From Alteromonadaceae bacterium (lineage in GTDB: Bacteria > Pseudomonadota > Gammaproteobacteria > Enterobacterales > Alteromonadaceae), in contig JABXHM010000028.1 in NCBI GenBank assembly GCA_013373625.1, positions 1 through 64,000 on the forward strand: DNA of 64,000 nt. The letters are read 5' to 3'. Both the position numbers and the translations under genes were made by a program. Below the pieces are notes generated by a model that saw only the letters and a list, made by a program, of their open reading frames with translations, ran no database searches and was not told where the DNA came from. Below are positions 24,986 through 33,758 of the stretch, piece after piece. The first letter of the stretch is position 1, and every line of letters begins with the position of its first letter.

Positions 24986-25507
24986 CTAAAAGTGAACCTC
25001 AAGTAACTCTACATTGTCGCTGAAGGTTAATGTTTTTAAGTCACCTTTACCTTCTACATTAATCGTGTTTACCTGGCTTGGCCAGAGGTCGCGTAGCGCG
25101 TCGTGACGCATCTGCAAACCTTCTAGTGCTGGTGGTTGCTCAGTTTCCTGATATACCCAAAAGTGTTTGCCCTCTACTTCATAACCCACCAGTTTTAAGG
25201 CCAGGTTATTGTGTTTGGCATTTAACAGTACAAACCGCTCTGCGACGTATTCGGCAAAAGCCGTCTGGGTTTCCTCGTCATCCAGAATATCGGCGGTTTT
25301 CTTAAACAGTGCTTTCACTGCGTGCTCAGCATCATGCAAATTAAACCGATGCATGATTTCTATATTCTGCGTGCGCGGATTAAACAGGACTGTTGTGATA
25401 GCCGCTTTTTGTTGATGTGCTGCCGCCTGCCCACATGCCATAAACAACAGCAGGGCATAAAGCCCTGCCTGAATGACACGAGAAACTCGGCAGAGTTTAG
25501 TTGTCAT
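24986..25507 (-). CDS. DUF6702 family secreted protein
   Basis: 173 residues with a signal peptide (VIQAGLYALLLFMACGQAAA). The mature part begins HQQKAAITTVLFNPRTQNIEI, the DUF6702 layout in which an initial His-containing strand leads into an N..T..IEI strand, followed by the Asp/Glu-rich helix region and a final beta part. Function unknown. Its start overlaps the end of the M1 peptidase gene by 11 nt, so translation is coupled and the two products probably work together in the periplasm. Confidence 0.75.
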   Translation of the reverse strand: MTTKLCRVSRVIQAGLYALLLFMACGQAAAHQQKAAITTVLFNPRTQNIEIMHRFNLHDAEHAVKALFKKTADILDDEETQTAFAEYVAERFVLLNAKHNNLALKLVGYEVEGKHFWVYQETEQPPALEGLQMRHDALRDLWPSQVNTINVEGKGDLKTLTFSDNVELLEVHF

Positions 25508-27974
25508 TACCTTCGCTTTCCTCTTCGTCTTTATCAGTATCCAGTTCGGTTTTGATATCCTGCATGATATCGCGACGTACTTTAGATGAACTGCTCTTAG
25601 ACTTGTAGGCCTCGATACGCGACGGAATAATACGACGAGGGTAGTGATTGTTCTCTACATCAACGTCTGCAGTCTCCCAGCGCGGATCAACGGTAACGCT
25701 AACCAGTTCTTTGTCTTTGTCGGTGACAATCAGTTTGCTTACCGCTTTGTGTGTACGACGCCAAATTTCAGCGGGTATACGCATCATCTCTGTGGTGCCA
25801 TCATCAAAGGTCATCTCCAGGATGATTGGCATGACCAGACCGCCCTTATTAGAAAACTCCATTACATAGTAATTTTTATCTTCTTCTATGGCGCGTTCAA
25901 AGGCTTTGCGTTCCCATGGCTCCAGCTTATCCAGCCATTTTTTGTACTTGTTACGCTCTTTGTTGGTAACTGTGTACTGATCGTTTTCGTCATAAAAATC
26001 AGAGATATCAGAGAAACGGTCGACCCATAGCGTTTTGCCTTCGGCCTCATTGCGCTCAACCGTTAACGATTTTGGCTTGTCGAGTTCGTGCTGACGCTCA
26101 CGCGCAAAATCGATATCTGGATTTTGAGTATCTAAACGGAGTTTGTAAACGCTGTCTAACGAAATATCAACATGGTCAGTGGTATAGAACCAACCACGCC
26201 AGAACCAGTCTAAATCAACACCTGACGCTTCTTCCATGGTACGGAAAAAGTCAGCTGGCGTTGGGCGCTTAAACATCCAGCGTTGCGCATATTCTTTAAA
26301 GGCAAAGTCAAATAACTCGCGACCAAGAATGGTTTCACGCAGTATATTCAGCGCTGCTGCCGGCTTGGTATACGCATTGGGACCCAGGCGCAATACCGAG
26401 TCAGACTGCGTCATAATGGGTACCTGAGTTTGCGACTTCATGTAGTCGGTAATATCACGTGGCTCAACACCCCATGGAATATCCGGATCCCATTCGCGAC
26501 CCGCCACGCCGTCGAGGAAGCTGTTCAGACCTTCATCCATCCAGGTCCACTGGCGTTCGTCAGAGTTCACTGTCATGGGGAAGTAAATGTGGCCAACTTC
26601 GTGAATCACCACACCAATCAAAAAGCGTTTTTCGGCCAGTGAGTAGGTACGTGAACCGTCGTCCTGCAGCTCAGTACGCGGGCCGTTGAAGGTAATCATA
26701 GGATATTCCATGCCACCTACGGGACCATTCACCGACTGTGCTACCGGGTACGGGTAATCAAACGAGAAACGTGAATACACTTCCATGGTATGGATAATGG
26801 CTTCAGTTGAATATTTCTTCCATAAATCGCCACCTTCTTTGGGGTAGAACGACATGGCCATTACGGTTGGCTGAACGTCGCCGCCCTGCTGATAACCGCG
26901 CGCATCCCACATAAATTTACGTGAAGATGCCCAGGCGAAGTCACGAACGTTTTCGGCTGCGAAATGCCAGGTCTTGGTTTCGCTGGTGCCTTCTTTTTCA
27001 TTTTCCAGCGCTTCTTCCGCGGTTACGATAAACACCGTGCGTTCAGCGGTTTGTGCTTCTTCAAGGCGCTTGCGTTGTTCGCTGGTAAGCACTGAACGTG
27101 GGTTTTGCAACACGCCGGTAGACGACACGATATGGTCAGCCGGAACGGTAATTTCTACATCGTAATTACCAAATTCAAGGGTGAACTCGCCGCGACCAAT
27201 AAACTCTTTATTGGTCCATGCTTCATAGTCGGTGTAAGCCGCCAGACGCGGGAACCATTGAGCCAGCAGGAAGATATCGTTGCCGCCTTCGCGTTCGTCA
27301 TCAGGGAAGTGCTCGTAACCTGCTCGCGCCGATACGGCATCTTCTTCAACAATGTTGAACGCAAAGTCGATGTTGACTTCGGTATCTTTGCCTGGCTTGA
27401 GGGGCGCGTCCAGATCGACACGCATCAGTGTACCAACAATAACATGATGCAGCGGGTTGCCGCGGCCGTCGGTCACTTTATTAATTTGGTAGCCCAGTTC
27501 GTTATCGTCAACAAATTGCTGGCGACGCAGAGCACCCAGGGATAATTTTGCCGGGCTGCTGCCTGAAGCCGCAGACGTTGCCGGACCACGGTTACCAATG
27601 CCGCCAAAGGTGGTGGTTAGCGCCGACATAGAGTCATCGCGGAATTTGTTTTGATCTAACTGGATCCATAAATACTTGAGAGTATCAGGCGAATTATTTT
27701 TGTAGGTAATCTGCTCTACAGCTTCAATTCGGCGCTTAGCCTCGTCGAGCTTAACATCGATGTCATAATCGACTTTTTGCTGCCAGTACTGATGGCCCGG
27801 CTCACCCGCTGCATTGCGGTATACATTCGGGGTCGGTAGCACTTCATCTAATTGGCGGAACTTATCTTCAAAGTCCCCTTTGGTTTGCTTGATTGCTGCA
27901 TTGACTGACACAGAACACGTCAGCAACGATAGCACTGGCACTAGCCAAACTAACTTTGGCGTACGCTTGCTCAT
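25497..27974 (-). CDS. Secreted M1-family metallopeptidase
   Basis: 825 residues with a signal peptide (MSKRTPKLVWLVPVLSLL) and an AAGGA ribosome binding site. The zinc motif is HEVGH at 458-462, followed by 18 residues and the third ligand E481 in WMDEGLN, the exact M1 spacing. VGGMEYPM takes the place of the exopeptidase GAMEN motif. The C-terminal half is acidic and ends with a Lys/Asp/Glu-rich tail (TDKDEEESEGNDN). M1 enzymes trim N-terminal residues from peptides. The DUF6702 gene follows with an 11-nt overlap. Confidence 0.92.
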   Translation of the reverse strand: MSKRTPKLVWLVPVLSLLTCSVSVNAAIKQTKGDFEDKFRQLDEVLPTPNVYRNAAGEPGHQYWQQKVDYDIDVKLDEAKRRIEAVEQITYKNNSPDTLKYLWIQLDQNKFRDDSMSALTTTFGGIGNRGPATSAASGSSPAKLSLGALRRQQFVDDNELGYQINKVTDGRGNPLHHVIVGTLMRVDLDAPLKPGKDTEVNIDFAFNIVEEDAVSARAGYEHFPDDEREGGNDIFLLAQWFPRLAAYTDYEAWTNKEFIGRGEFTLEFGNYDVEITVPADHIVSSTGVLQNPRSVLTSEQRKRLEEAQTAERTVFIVTAEEALENEKEGTSETKTWHFAAENVRDFAWASSRKFMWDARGYQQGGDVQPTVMAMSFYPKEGGDLWKKYSTEAIIHTMEVYSRFSFDYPYPVAQSVNGPVGGMEYPMITFNGPRTELQDDGSRTYSLAEKRFLIGVVIHEVGHIYFPMTVNSDERQWTWMDEGLNSFLDGVAGREWDPDIPWGVEPRDITDYMKSQTQVPIMTQSDSVLRLGPNAYTKPAAALNILRETILGRELFDFAFKEYAQRWMFKRPTPADFFRTMEEASGVDLDWFWRGWFYTTDHVDISLDSVYKLRLDTQNPDIDFARERQHELDKPKSLTVERNEAEGKTLWVDRFSDISDFYDENDQYTVTNKERNKYKKWLDKLEPWERKAFERAIEEDKNYYVMEFSNKGGLVMPIILEMTFDDGTTEMMRIPAEIWRRTHKAVSKLIVTDKDKELVSVTVDPRWETADVDVENNHYPRRIIPSRIEAYKSKSSSSKVRRDIMQDIKTELDTDKDEEESEGNDN

Positions 27975-28363
27975 AGATTTTCCTTCGTCGTTGTGTTGTC
28001 AGGGAAATGCAGAGTATTGCGACAATCCGACCGCCTCACTAAACACACCCACTTATTATTAGAACCGCATAGTTTAATTCTAAAACCACGTTTTTTGCCA
28101 GCATTTGGCCGTAAATAGCACAAATTTGAACGCAAACTCAGCCTGACAGCGCTGCTTTCAGAGTGATGAGTTGTGACATTCAACTCTTCCGGGCCAGTGC
28201 GTTATGGCATTGCGTTGTATCGCCTTGCCTGTGTGGTCAGGGAGGTATTTTGAGAGGATTAAGCTGGCATATAAAACAGGGCTGGCTGGATGCTTTTAGT
28301 TTGTTTTGCAAGCACTTTGTAATATTCTACATGCCTGCCCGTTTTTATATTGATTTCACCCAG
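27975..28363. other. Intergenic region, M1 peptidase / proB
   Basis: 389 bp between divergent genes. The proB frame is open through much of it, from 28163, but the encoded residues do not resemble ProB. I found no convincing promoter, operator or RNA. Confidence 0.5.
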
Positions 28364-29464
28364 ATGAATGCTTTTTCCTGGCAACGCGCTGTCATTAAAA
28401 TAGGAAGCGCTTTGATCGCGCCTGACGCTAAGCAATGCAGCGATCGTTATCTTTTGCCTATCGCGCGCTTTATTATTGCCAGCCGCGCCGCCGGCAAAGA
28501 CGTTATTTTGGTTTCCTCCGGCAGTGTTGCCGCTGGCCGGGCTAACATACCGGTTAATCATGTGGCGTCTATTGCTGAAAAACAGGCAATGGCGGCAATT
28601 GGTCAGGTCGGCATGATGGCAAACTGGCAACGTTTGTTTGACTTTCCCTGCGCGCAGGTCCTTCTCACTTACGATGATCTTCATGATCGTACGCGCTACG
28701 TCAATATTAAAAATACCCTGCGCGAGTTGCTTAAACACCATGCGTTACCTATCGTAAATGAAAATGATACGGTGGCGGTTAATGAGCTGAAAGTCGGCGA
28801 CAATGATAATCTGGCGGCTTATACAGCACTGGTGGCTGGCGCTGATACACTGATTATATGTTCTGACATTGATGGCTTGTATAGCGCGGATCCGCGTAAG
28901 CACGAAAACGCGACACTGATTAGCCATGTTGACCGGATCACCCCCGATATCTACGCCATTGCCGGTGGCGCCGGTACGTCTGTCGGTACTGGAGGAATGC
29001 GAACAAAAATTGAAGCCGCCGACAAATGCACCCGCAGCGGTATTCAAACGCTGATAGTTAATGGCCGCGATGGAACAGTTTTTGATACCTTGCAAGCAGG
29101 ACAGCTTACAGGCACGCTGTTCACAGCGCAGCAGTCGCCTAAAAAGGCGCGTCGCCTATGGTTAGAACATACGCTCAAAACGCGCGGTAAAATTGACGTC
29201 GATGAAGGCGCACGAGTAGCATTAAAAAATCAGGGTGCGTCTTTACTGCCATCAGGTATATTGACAGTAAGTGGTCACTTTTCGGCGGGCGACGCAGTGG
29301 AAATTTGCAGTCAGGGCGAGCCGTTAGCAAAGGGAATTTCACTTTATAGCGCGCAGGAGTTGCAACTAATAAAGGGCGTAAACAGTACGCAAATTCGCAG
29401 TAAATTAGGTTACGACAGTGGCGAGGTGATCGTCCATCGTGATGATCTTGTGATGTTCGATTAA
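28364..29464 (+). CDS. proB: Glutamate 5-kinase
   Basis: Phosphorylates glutamate in the first step of proline synthesis. The ATG at 28364 gives 366 residues, the usual length, and begins MNAFSWQRAVIKIGSALI. The kinase domain has VSSGSVAAGR, NENDTVAVNEL and KVGDNDNLAA (substrate binding) and GTGGMRTKIEAA. A PUA domain follows from about 275 (RGKIDVDEGARVAL to GYDSGEVIVHRDDLV). No good ribosome binding site precedes the ATG. proA follows 11 bp later. Confidence 0.96.
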   Translation: MNAFSWQRAVIKIGSALIAPDAKQCSDRYLLPIARFIIASRAAGKDVILVSSGSVAAGRANIPVNHVASIAEKQAMAAIGQVGMMANWQRLFDFPCAQVLLTYDDLHDRTRYVNIKNTLRELLKHHALPIVNENDTVAVNELKVGDNDNLAAYTALVAGADTLIICSDIDGLYSADPRKHENATLISHVDRITPDIYAIAGGAGTSVGTGGMRTKIEAADKCTRSGIQTLIVNGRDGTVFDTLQAGQLTGTLFTAQQSPKKARRLWLEHTLKTRGKIDVDEGARVALKNQGASLLPSGILTVSGHFSAGDAVEICSQGEPLAKGISLYSAQELQLIKGVNSTQIRSKLGYDSGEVIVHRDDLVMFD

Positions 29465-29475
29465 AGGAGTTGCTT

Positions 29476-30726
29476 ATGAGTTTCTCAATTCGCGCCGCTG
29501 CCCGTGATGCAAAAATTGCTGCCCGGCAAGTAGCCGCTTTAAGCGGCGAACAAAAGCGCGCAGTATTAATGGCCGTCAGCAAGCATCTCATTACTCAGGT
29601 CAGTAATATTCTGAGTGCCAATGAACTTGATTTGGAACACGCCAAAGCCAGTGGACTCGATATGGCCATGGTCGACCGCCTTACTCTCAACGAAGAGCGT
29701 ATTATGGCTATTGCCAGTGCCGTGGCGTCTATTGCCGAACAAGACGACCCTGTCGGTGGCATTCAGCAGTTAAAAACCATGCCCAGTGGTATACAGGTTG
29801 GCAAAATGCGCATTCCGCTTGGCGTCATTGCAATGATTTACGAGTCTCGCCCTAATGTCACCATCGATGCCGCAGCGTTATGTTTTAAAGCTGGCAATGC
29901 CGTTATTTTACGTGGTGGCAAAGAAGCACTGCATTCTAATCTTGCCTTAGCGGCCTGCATTCATCATGTGCTCAGAGAATTCAATATCGATACCGCTGCG
30001 GTGACGGTGATTCCGGATCCGAATCGCGAAATCATGAATAAACTCATGACACTAAAAGAATATATCGATTTAATTATTCCTCGTGGTGGGGAAGGACTTA
30101 TCGAATATGTCAGCGAACGTAGCCAAATTCCGGTTATTCAGCACTACAAAGGTGTGTGCCATCTCTATGTCGACCAACACGCCGATCTTGAGCAAGCACT
30201 GAATATTCTGGAGAACGGTAAAACGCAGCGAACCGGTGTTTGCAATGCGTTGGAAACGTGCCTTGTGCACGCTAACGTGGCCAGCGAGTTTTTGCCCCGC
30301 GCTGCCGCCATGTTGCAACAACACAATACCTTGATCCATGCCTGTGATGCGTCGAAAGCGCACTTTACCGACGCCGTGTCGGCCACTAACGCCGACTGGC
30401 ATGCCGAATACCTGGCAATGGAAATAGCGGTACGGGTTGTTGACAGTTATGAGCAGGCTATCGCACACATTACTGAATACGGTTCGGGCCATACCGAAGT
30501 CATCGTTACGCAGCAGTATGCGACGGCCAACGCGTTTATTCGTGATATTAATTCGGCTGTGGTAATGGTAAATGCTTCATCACGATTTTCCGATGGCGGC
30601 GAGTTAGGCCTGGGCGCAGAAATTGGTATTTCGACGAGTAAGTTACATGCCTACGGGCCAATGGGAGCAGAGTCATTAACCACAGAAAAATTTGTGGTAC
30701 TTGGCAATGGACATACCAGAAAGTAA
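29476..30726 (+). CDS. proA: Gamma-glutamyl phosphate reductase
   Basis: Reduces glutamyl phosphate to glutamate semialdehyde with NADPH, the second step of proline synthesis. 416 residues from the ATG with AAAGGAG 6 nt upstream; a TTG two codons earlier is rejected. The catalytic cysteine is C256 in TGVCNALETC. YESRPNVTIDAAALCFKAGNA and the C-terminal SSRFSDGGELGLGAEIGIST are the family blocks. Co-transcribed with proB. Confidence 0.97.
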   Translation: MSFSIRAAARDAKIAARQVAALSGEQKRAVLMAVSKHLITQVSNILSANELDLEHAKASGLDMAMVDRLTLNEERIMAIASAVASIAEQDDPVGGIQQLKTMPSGIQVGKMRIPLGVIAMIYESRPNVTIDAAALCFKAGNAVILRGGKEALHSNLALAACIHHVLREFNIDTAAVTVIPDPNREIMNKLMTLKEYIDLIIPRGGEGLIEYVSERSQIPVIQHYKGVCHLYVDQHADLEQALNILENGKTQRTGVCNALETCLVHANVASEFLPRAAAMLQQHNTLIHACDASKAHFTDAVSATNADWHAEYLAMEIAVRVVDSYEQAIAHITEYGSGHTEVIVTQQYATANAFIRDINSAVVMVNASSRFSDGGELGLGAEIGISTSKLHAYGPMGAESLTTEKFVVLGNGHTRK

Positions 30727-30846
30727 CAGCCGCTTATTTTATACAGCGCTTAGCGATAAATAGTATGGCGTTAAGGGGTGAGAGTCGGTAAGCTAAAATT
30801 CTGGTCGAGCCATTTGTCGCTAGATTAAGAAGGATGAGAAAGTACT

Positions 30847-31284
30847 ATGACGGACATAACCCCGTCCCTAAACGACTACCCGTATGCAGTAACATTGCCA
30901 ACACGTTGGCAGGATAACGATATTTACGGCAACGTGAATAACGTGGTGTTCTACAGTTTTTTCGACACGGCCGTTAACCGTTTTCTCTGTGATGAAGCGG
31001 GTATGGATTTTCGCACCAGCCCGGTTGTAGCCCACGTCGTCAGCTCACAGTGTCAGTTTATTTCTCAGGTGGCGTATCCGGAAGATGTGGATGTCGGCGT
31101 CCGCGTTGCTAAAATTGGTCGTAGTTCGGTAACGTACGGCGTATCCATTTATGCGGGTACAAATCAGCGTCGGGTTGCTCATGGCCAGTTTGTGCATGTG
31201 TTTGTTGACCGCACCTCTGACCGTGTTGTACCAGTGCCGGCGCGCACTAAGTCGGCTCTTGAACGGATCCTTGAGTCGTTATAA
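30847..31284 (+). CDS. 4HBT-family acyl-CoA thioesterase
   Basis: 145 residues with a hot-dog fold. The active-site loop is RWQDNDIYGNVNNVVFYSFFD, with the catalytic Asp in the DxxGxVNN part (D25). FISQVAYPEDVDVGVRV and VAHGQFVHVFVD follow the YbgC/FadM pattern. It hydrolyses an acyl-CoA; the chain type cannot be read. Its stop overlaps the next start by 1 nt. Confidence 0.87.
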   Translation: MTDITPSLNDYPYAVTLPTRWQDNDIYGNVNNVVFYSFFDTAVNRFLCDEAGMDFRTSPVVAHVVSSQCQFISQVAYPEDVDVGVRVAKIGRSSVTYGVSIYAGTNQRRVAHGQFVHVFVDRTSDRVVPVPARTKSALERILESL

Positions 31285-32216
31285 TGAAAGCGGTGCTGTT
31301 AGACGGTGACTCTCTGGGTGGCGATCTGACACTCAATGAATTTAAAAACCTGCCTATTGAATTAACCGTTTATCCGACTACCCAACCTGAAGAGGTGGCG
31401 GAGCGGGTGCAACATGCTGATATTATTTTAGTTAATAAAGTGGTGTTAAGTGCAGACCTATTGGCGCACGTACCGCAAGTTAAGTACATTGGCGTATTGG
31501 CCACCGGCATGAACAATGTCGATACTGACTATTGTCGTCAGGTTGGCATAACTGTAAACAATGTGGATGGCTATGGCACTGACTCGGTGGCTCAGCACAC
31601 CATGATGTTACTGTTGAATCTGGCGACATCGTTCGTCCCGACCCATCAACAGGTTCAGCGGGGAGACTGGTGCCGATCGCCTTTCTTTTGTTTGCTGGAT
31701 AATCCGATTATAGAGTTGGCAGGCAAGCATTTAGTCATTGTGGGTTACGGTACTTTAGGGCACCGTTTCGCGCAGCTGGCCAGAGCGTTTGGCATGCAGG
31801 TTTCTGTGGCGGCGCGCCCAGGTACGCAGGTCGCCGGACGCGAACCTTTGGATGCGCTATTGCCCAGGGCCGATGTACTGAGCTTACATTGCCAGTTAAG
31901 CCCACAAACTGACAAACTCATTAATGCAGACAGGCTGGCAAAAATGAAGTCGTCCGCATTGTTGCTCAATACTGCGCGCGGCGGGTTAATCGACGAGCCG
32001 GCATTACTTGCGGCGCTTAAGTCAGGTCAAATTGCCGGTGCAGCGCTGGACTCGTTATCGTCTGAACCACCACCGGCCGATCATCCCCTGCTCAATGCTG
32101 AGTTGCCACACCTGCTTATTACGCCACATACTGCCTGGGCCGCCAAAGAGTCACGCCTGAGGCTGGTGCAAATCGCCGCCGACCGGCTAGCGACATATTT
32201 AGATGATAGTGCTTAG
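31284..32216 (+). CDS. D-2-hydroxyacid dehydrogenase (glycerate dehydrogenase-like)
   Basis: 310 residues. The NAD-binding motif is VGYGTLGHRFAQLA at about 152-165. The catalytic triad is Arg in LNTARGGLID, Glu in SSEPPPADHP and His in TPHTAWAAKESR. It reduces a 2-keto acid such as hydroxypyruvate, or runs the reverse reaction. Translation is coupled to the thioesterase gene. The 3' end overlaps the convergent PspB-like gene by 4 nt. Confidence 0.9.
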   Translation: MKAVLLDGDSLGGDLTLNEFKNLPIELTVYPTTQPEEVAERVQHADIILVNKVVLSADLLAHVPQVKYIGVLATGMNNVDTDYCRQVGITVNNVDGYGTDSVAQHTMMLLLNLATSFVPTHQQVQRGDWCRSPFFCLLDNPIIELAGKHLVIVGYGTLGHRFAQLARAFGMQVSVAARPGTQVAGREPLDALLPRADVLSLHCQLSPQTDKLINADRLAKMKSSALLLNTARGGLIDEPALLAALKSGQIAGAALDSLSSEPPPADHPLLNAELPHLLITPHTAWAAKESRLRLVQIAADRLATYLDDSA

Positions 32217-32503
32217 GGGCTGGGGCTATTGCTGCGCAGTTTGTTAAGTTCCTGATTGAGTTCATAAGCCGGTTCCGTAACAATGGCCTCGAGCGTTGCA
32301 ATACGTTCTTTAAGGGCTGAAATTTCAGCGTTTTTTGCTGTCAAAGGCGTCGGTTGACGGGACAGGCTGGCGCGAAACGGGTTAACCGGTTTACCATAAA
32401 ACCAGGCACTTAACTGCCAGTTGTATTTGGCATCAAGGTATTGGCAAAACAAACCGGAAGCGAGCATGGCAATAACCAGCAGGCTAATTTCTATAGTGGT
32501 CAT
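32213..32503 (-). CDS. PspB-like small membrane protein
   Basis: 96 residues from ATG 32503 with GGAGA 7 nt upstream. One membrane helix (about 4-22), a linker, then a C-terminal coiled coil ISALKERIATLEAIVTEPAY. Helix plus ALKERIATLE-type coil resembles the phage-shock protein PspB, which works with PspC and PspA in envelope stress. No pspA or pspC is nearby, so the call is only by resemblance. Confidence 0.65.
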   Translation of the reverse strand: MTTIEISLLVIAMLASGLFCQYLDAKYNWQLSAWFYGKPVNPFRASLSRQPTPLTAKNAEISALKERIATLEAIVTEPAYELNQELNKLRSNSPSP

Positions 32504-32675
32504 ATCAATTCTCCGAGTGTGCAAATAAGTTAATGCCGGCCAATTGGTCGGCTTGATATCGTTACAGTCTGTCTTGCGCAAAATAAATTACAGCAATGTG
32601 TAATTTTTTTGTCGCAGCAAAGACTACTCCAGACAATAACGGGCAATAGTCCATAACAATAAATATGGAAGTGGC

Positions 32676-33179
32676 GTGCAAACGGACTTTGAACACATTC
32701 TTAACGAACATCAGGCCCTACTGAGCCGCGTCGCGGCCAGTTATGAGGCCAATGAATCGGTACGTCAGGAATTGTTGCAGGAAATTGCCCTTGCAGTTTG
32801 GCAGGGGCTGGCAAGGTTCAAAGGCGATGCCAGCGTAAAAACCTATATTCTTAAAATTGCTCATAACAGGGCGGTTAGCCATGTCAGTAAAGAAGTAAAA
32901 GGGAATCAGATTTATCAGGGGGATGATGAGTCGGTTAACGCATCGCCAGCCTCTGTTGATACGGAACCTGCTTACGCTGCTGAACGAAATCGTGACGTAG
33001 TAAATTTACTTGCCGCCATTCGGGAGTTGCCTGTTACTATGCGTCAGGTAATGACTCTCACGTTGGAAGGCTTAAGCTATCAGGAAGTCGCTGACGTATG
33101 CGGCATTAATAAAAACCATGTCGGTGTATTATTACAGCGGGCCAAAAAAACACTGCAAGAGAGTATGCATCATGACTGA
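32676..33179 (+). CDS. ECF-type RNA polymerase sigma factor
   Basis: 167 residues starting at GTG 32676 with GGAAG 6 nt upstream. Region 2 spans about 10-75 (RQELLQEIALAVWQGLARFKGDASVKTYILKIAHNRAVSHV). Region 4 spans about 108-160, with a helix-turn-helix at GLSYQEVADVCGINKNHVGVLLQRAKKTL. Its stop is 8 nt inside the following membrane-protein gene, the usual sign of a sigma/anti-sigma pair. Target promoters are unknown. Confidence 0.9.
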   Translation: MQTDFEHILNEHQALLSRVAASYEANESVRQELLQEIALAVWQGLARFKGDASVKTYILKIAHNRAVSHVSKEVKGNQIYQGDDESVNASPASVDTEPAYAAERNRDVVNLLAAIRELPVTMRQVMTLTLEGLSYQEVADVCGINKNHVGVLLQRAKKTLQESMHHD

Positions 33180-33744
33180 CGAATCACCCGATTTCACCGC
33201 ACTCTGGCAGCAGCAGCCGGTTAATAATATCGACATGGCTGATTTGACCAAGCGATTAAAACGCCAGCAGGGTTTGCAACGGTTATACATAGGCACAGAC
33301 TTTCTGGGCTTTTTTGTTAGTCTGGGGTTCATACTGTATTCGTGGGAGAAGTTGCCGACACTGTTAGTTGCCATGCTGTTAGGAGTCATGCTTTACGCGT
33401 TGGCGATCACGGTATATTTCAGCTGGCTACGACGGCATGCGGCACTGGCGACCTTTGAAGATACTGCTCAATTTCGTGAAACCCTTAAAAAACAACTGAG
33501 TAATAATCAGAAAATTGCCCGTTTAACCTTTCACTCGGGCTGGACAAGCATAGTATTGCTATTACTGATTTTTGGCGTGTTGGTTATTTTTGACGAAATG
33601 AGCATCGACAAGCTGATCAGTAAACTGCCTGTTTTAACTGGGATGATCTTGCTTCTGGGCGGTTTTATGCCCTGGGCACATCGGCGTGAACGTAAATTCA
33701 AAGCTGAATACCAACAACTGATAAACCAGGAAATGAATGAATAA
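33172..33744 (+). CDS. Membrane protein, putative anti-sigma partner of the ECF factor
   Basis: 190 residues. The cytoplasmic N-terminus (about 1-40) starts MTDESPDFTALWQQQPVNNI and has a Lys/Arg/Gln-rich helix. About four membrane helices follow, two hairpins separated by a charged loop (about 105-125), with a charged C-terminus. There is no zinc-binding HxxxCxxC. Its start overlaps the sigma gene by 8 nt. An anti-sigma role is inferred from position and layout only. Confidence 0.75.
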   Translation: MTDESPDFTALWQQQPVNNIDMADLTKRLKRQQGLQRLYIGTDFLGFFVSLGFILYSWEKLPTLLVAMLLGVMLYALAITVYFSWLRRHAALATFEDTAQFRETLKKQLSNNQKIARLTFHSGWTSIVLLLLIFGVLVIFDEMSIDKLISKLPVLTGMILLLGGFMPWAHRRERKFKAEYQQLINQEMNE

Positions 33745-33758
33745 CACGCAGCGCATGG

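Noticed and set aside
28163-28363. Longer N-terminus for ProB
   Set aside because: The added 67 residues do not resemble ProB, while the ATG at 28364 gives the normal length.
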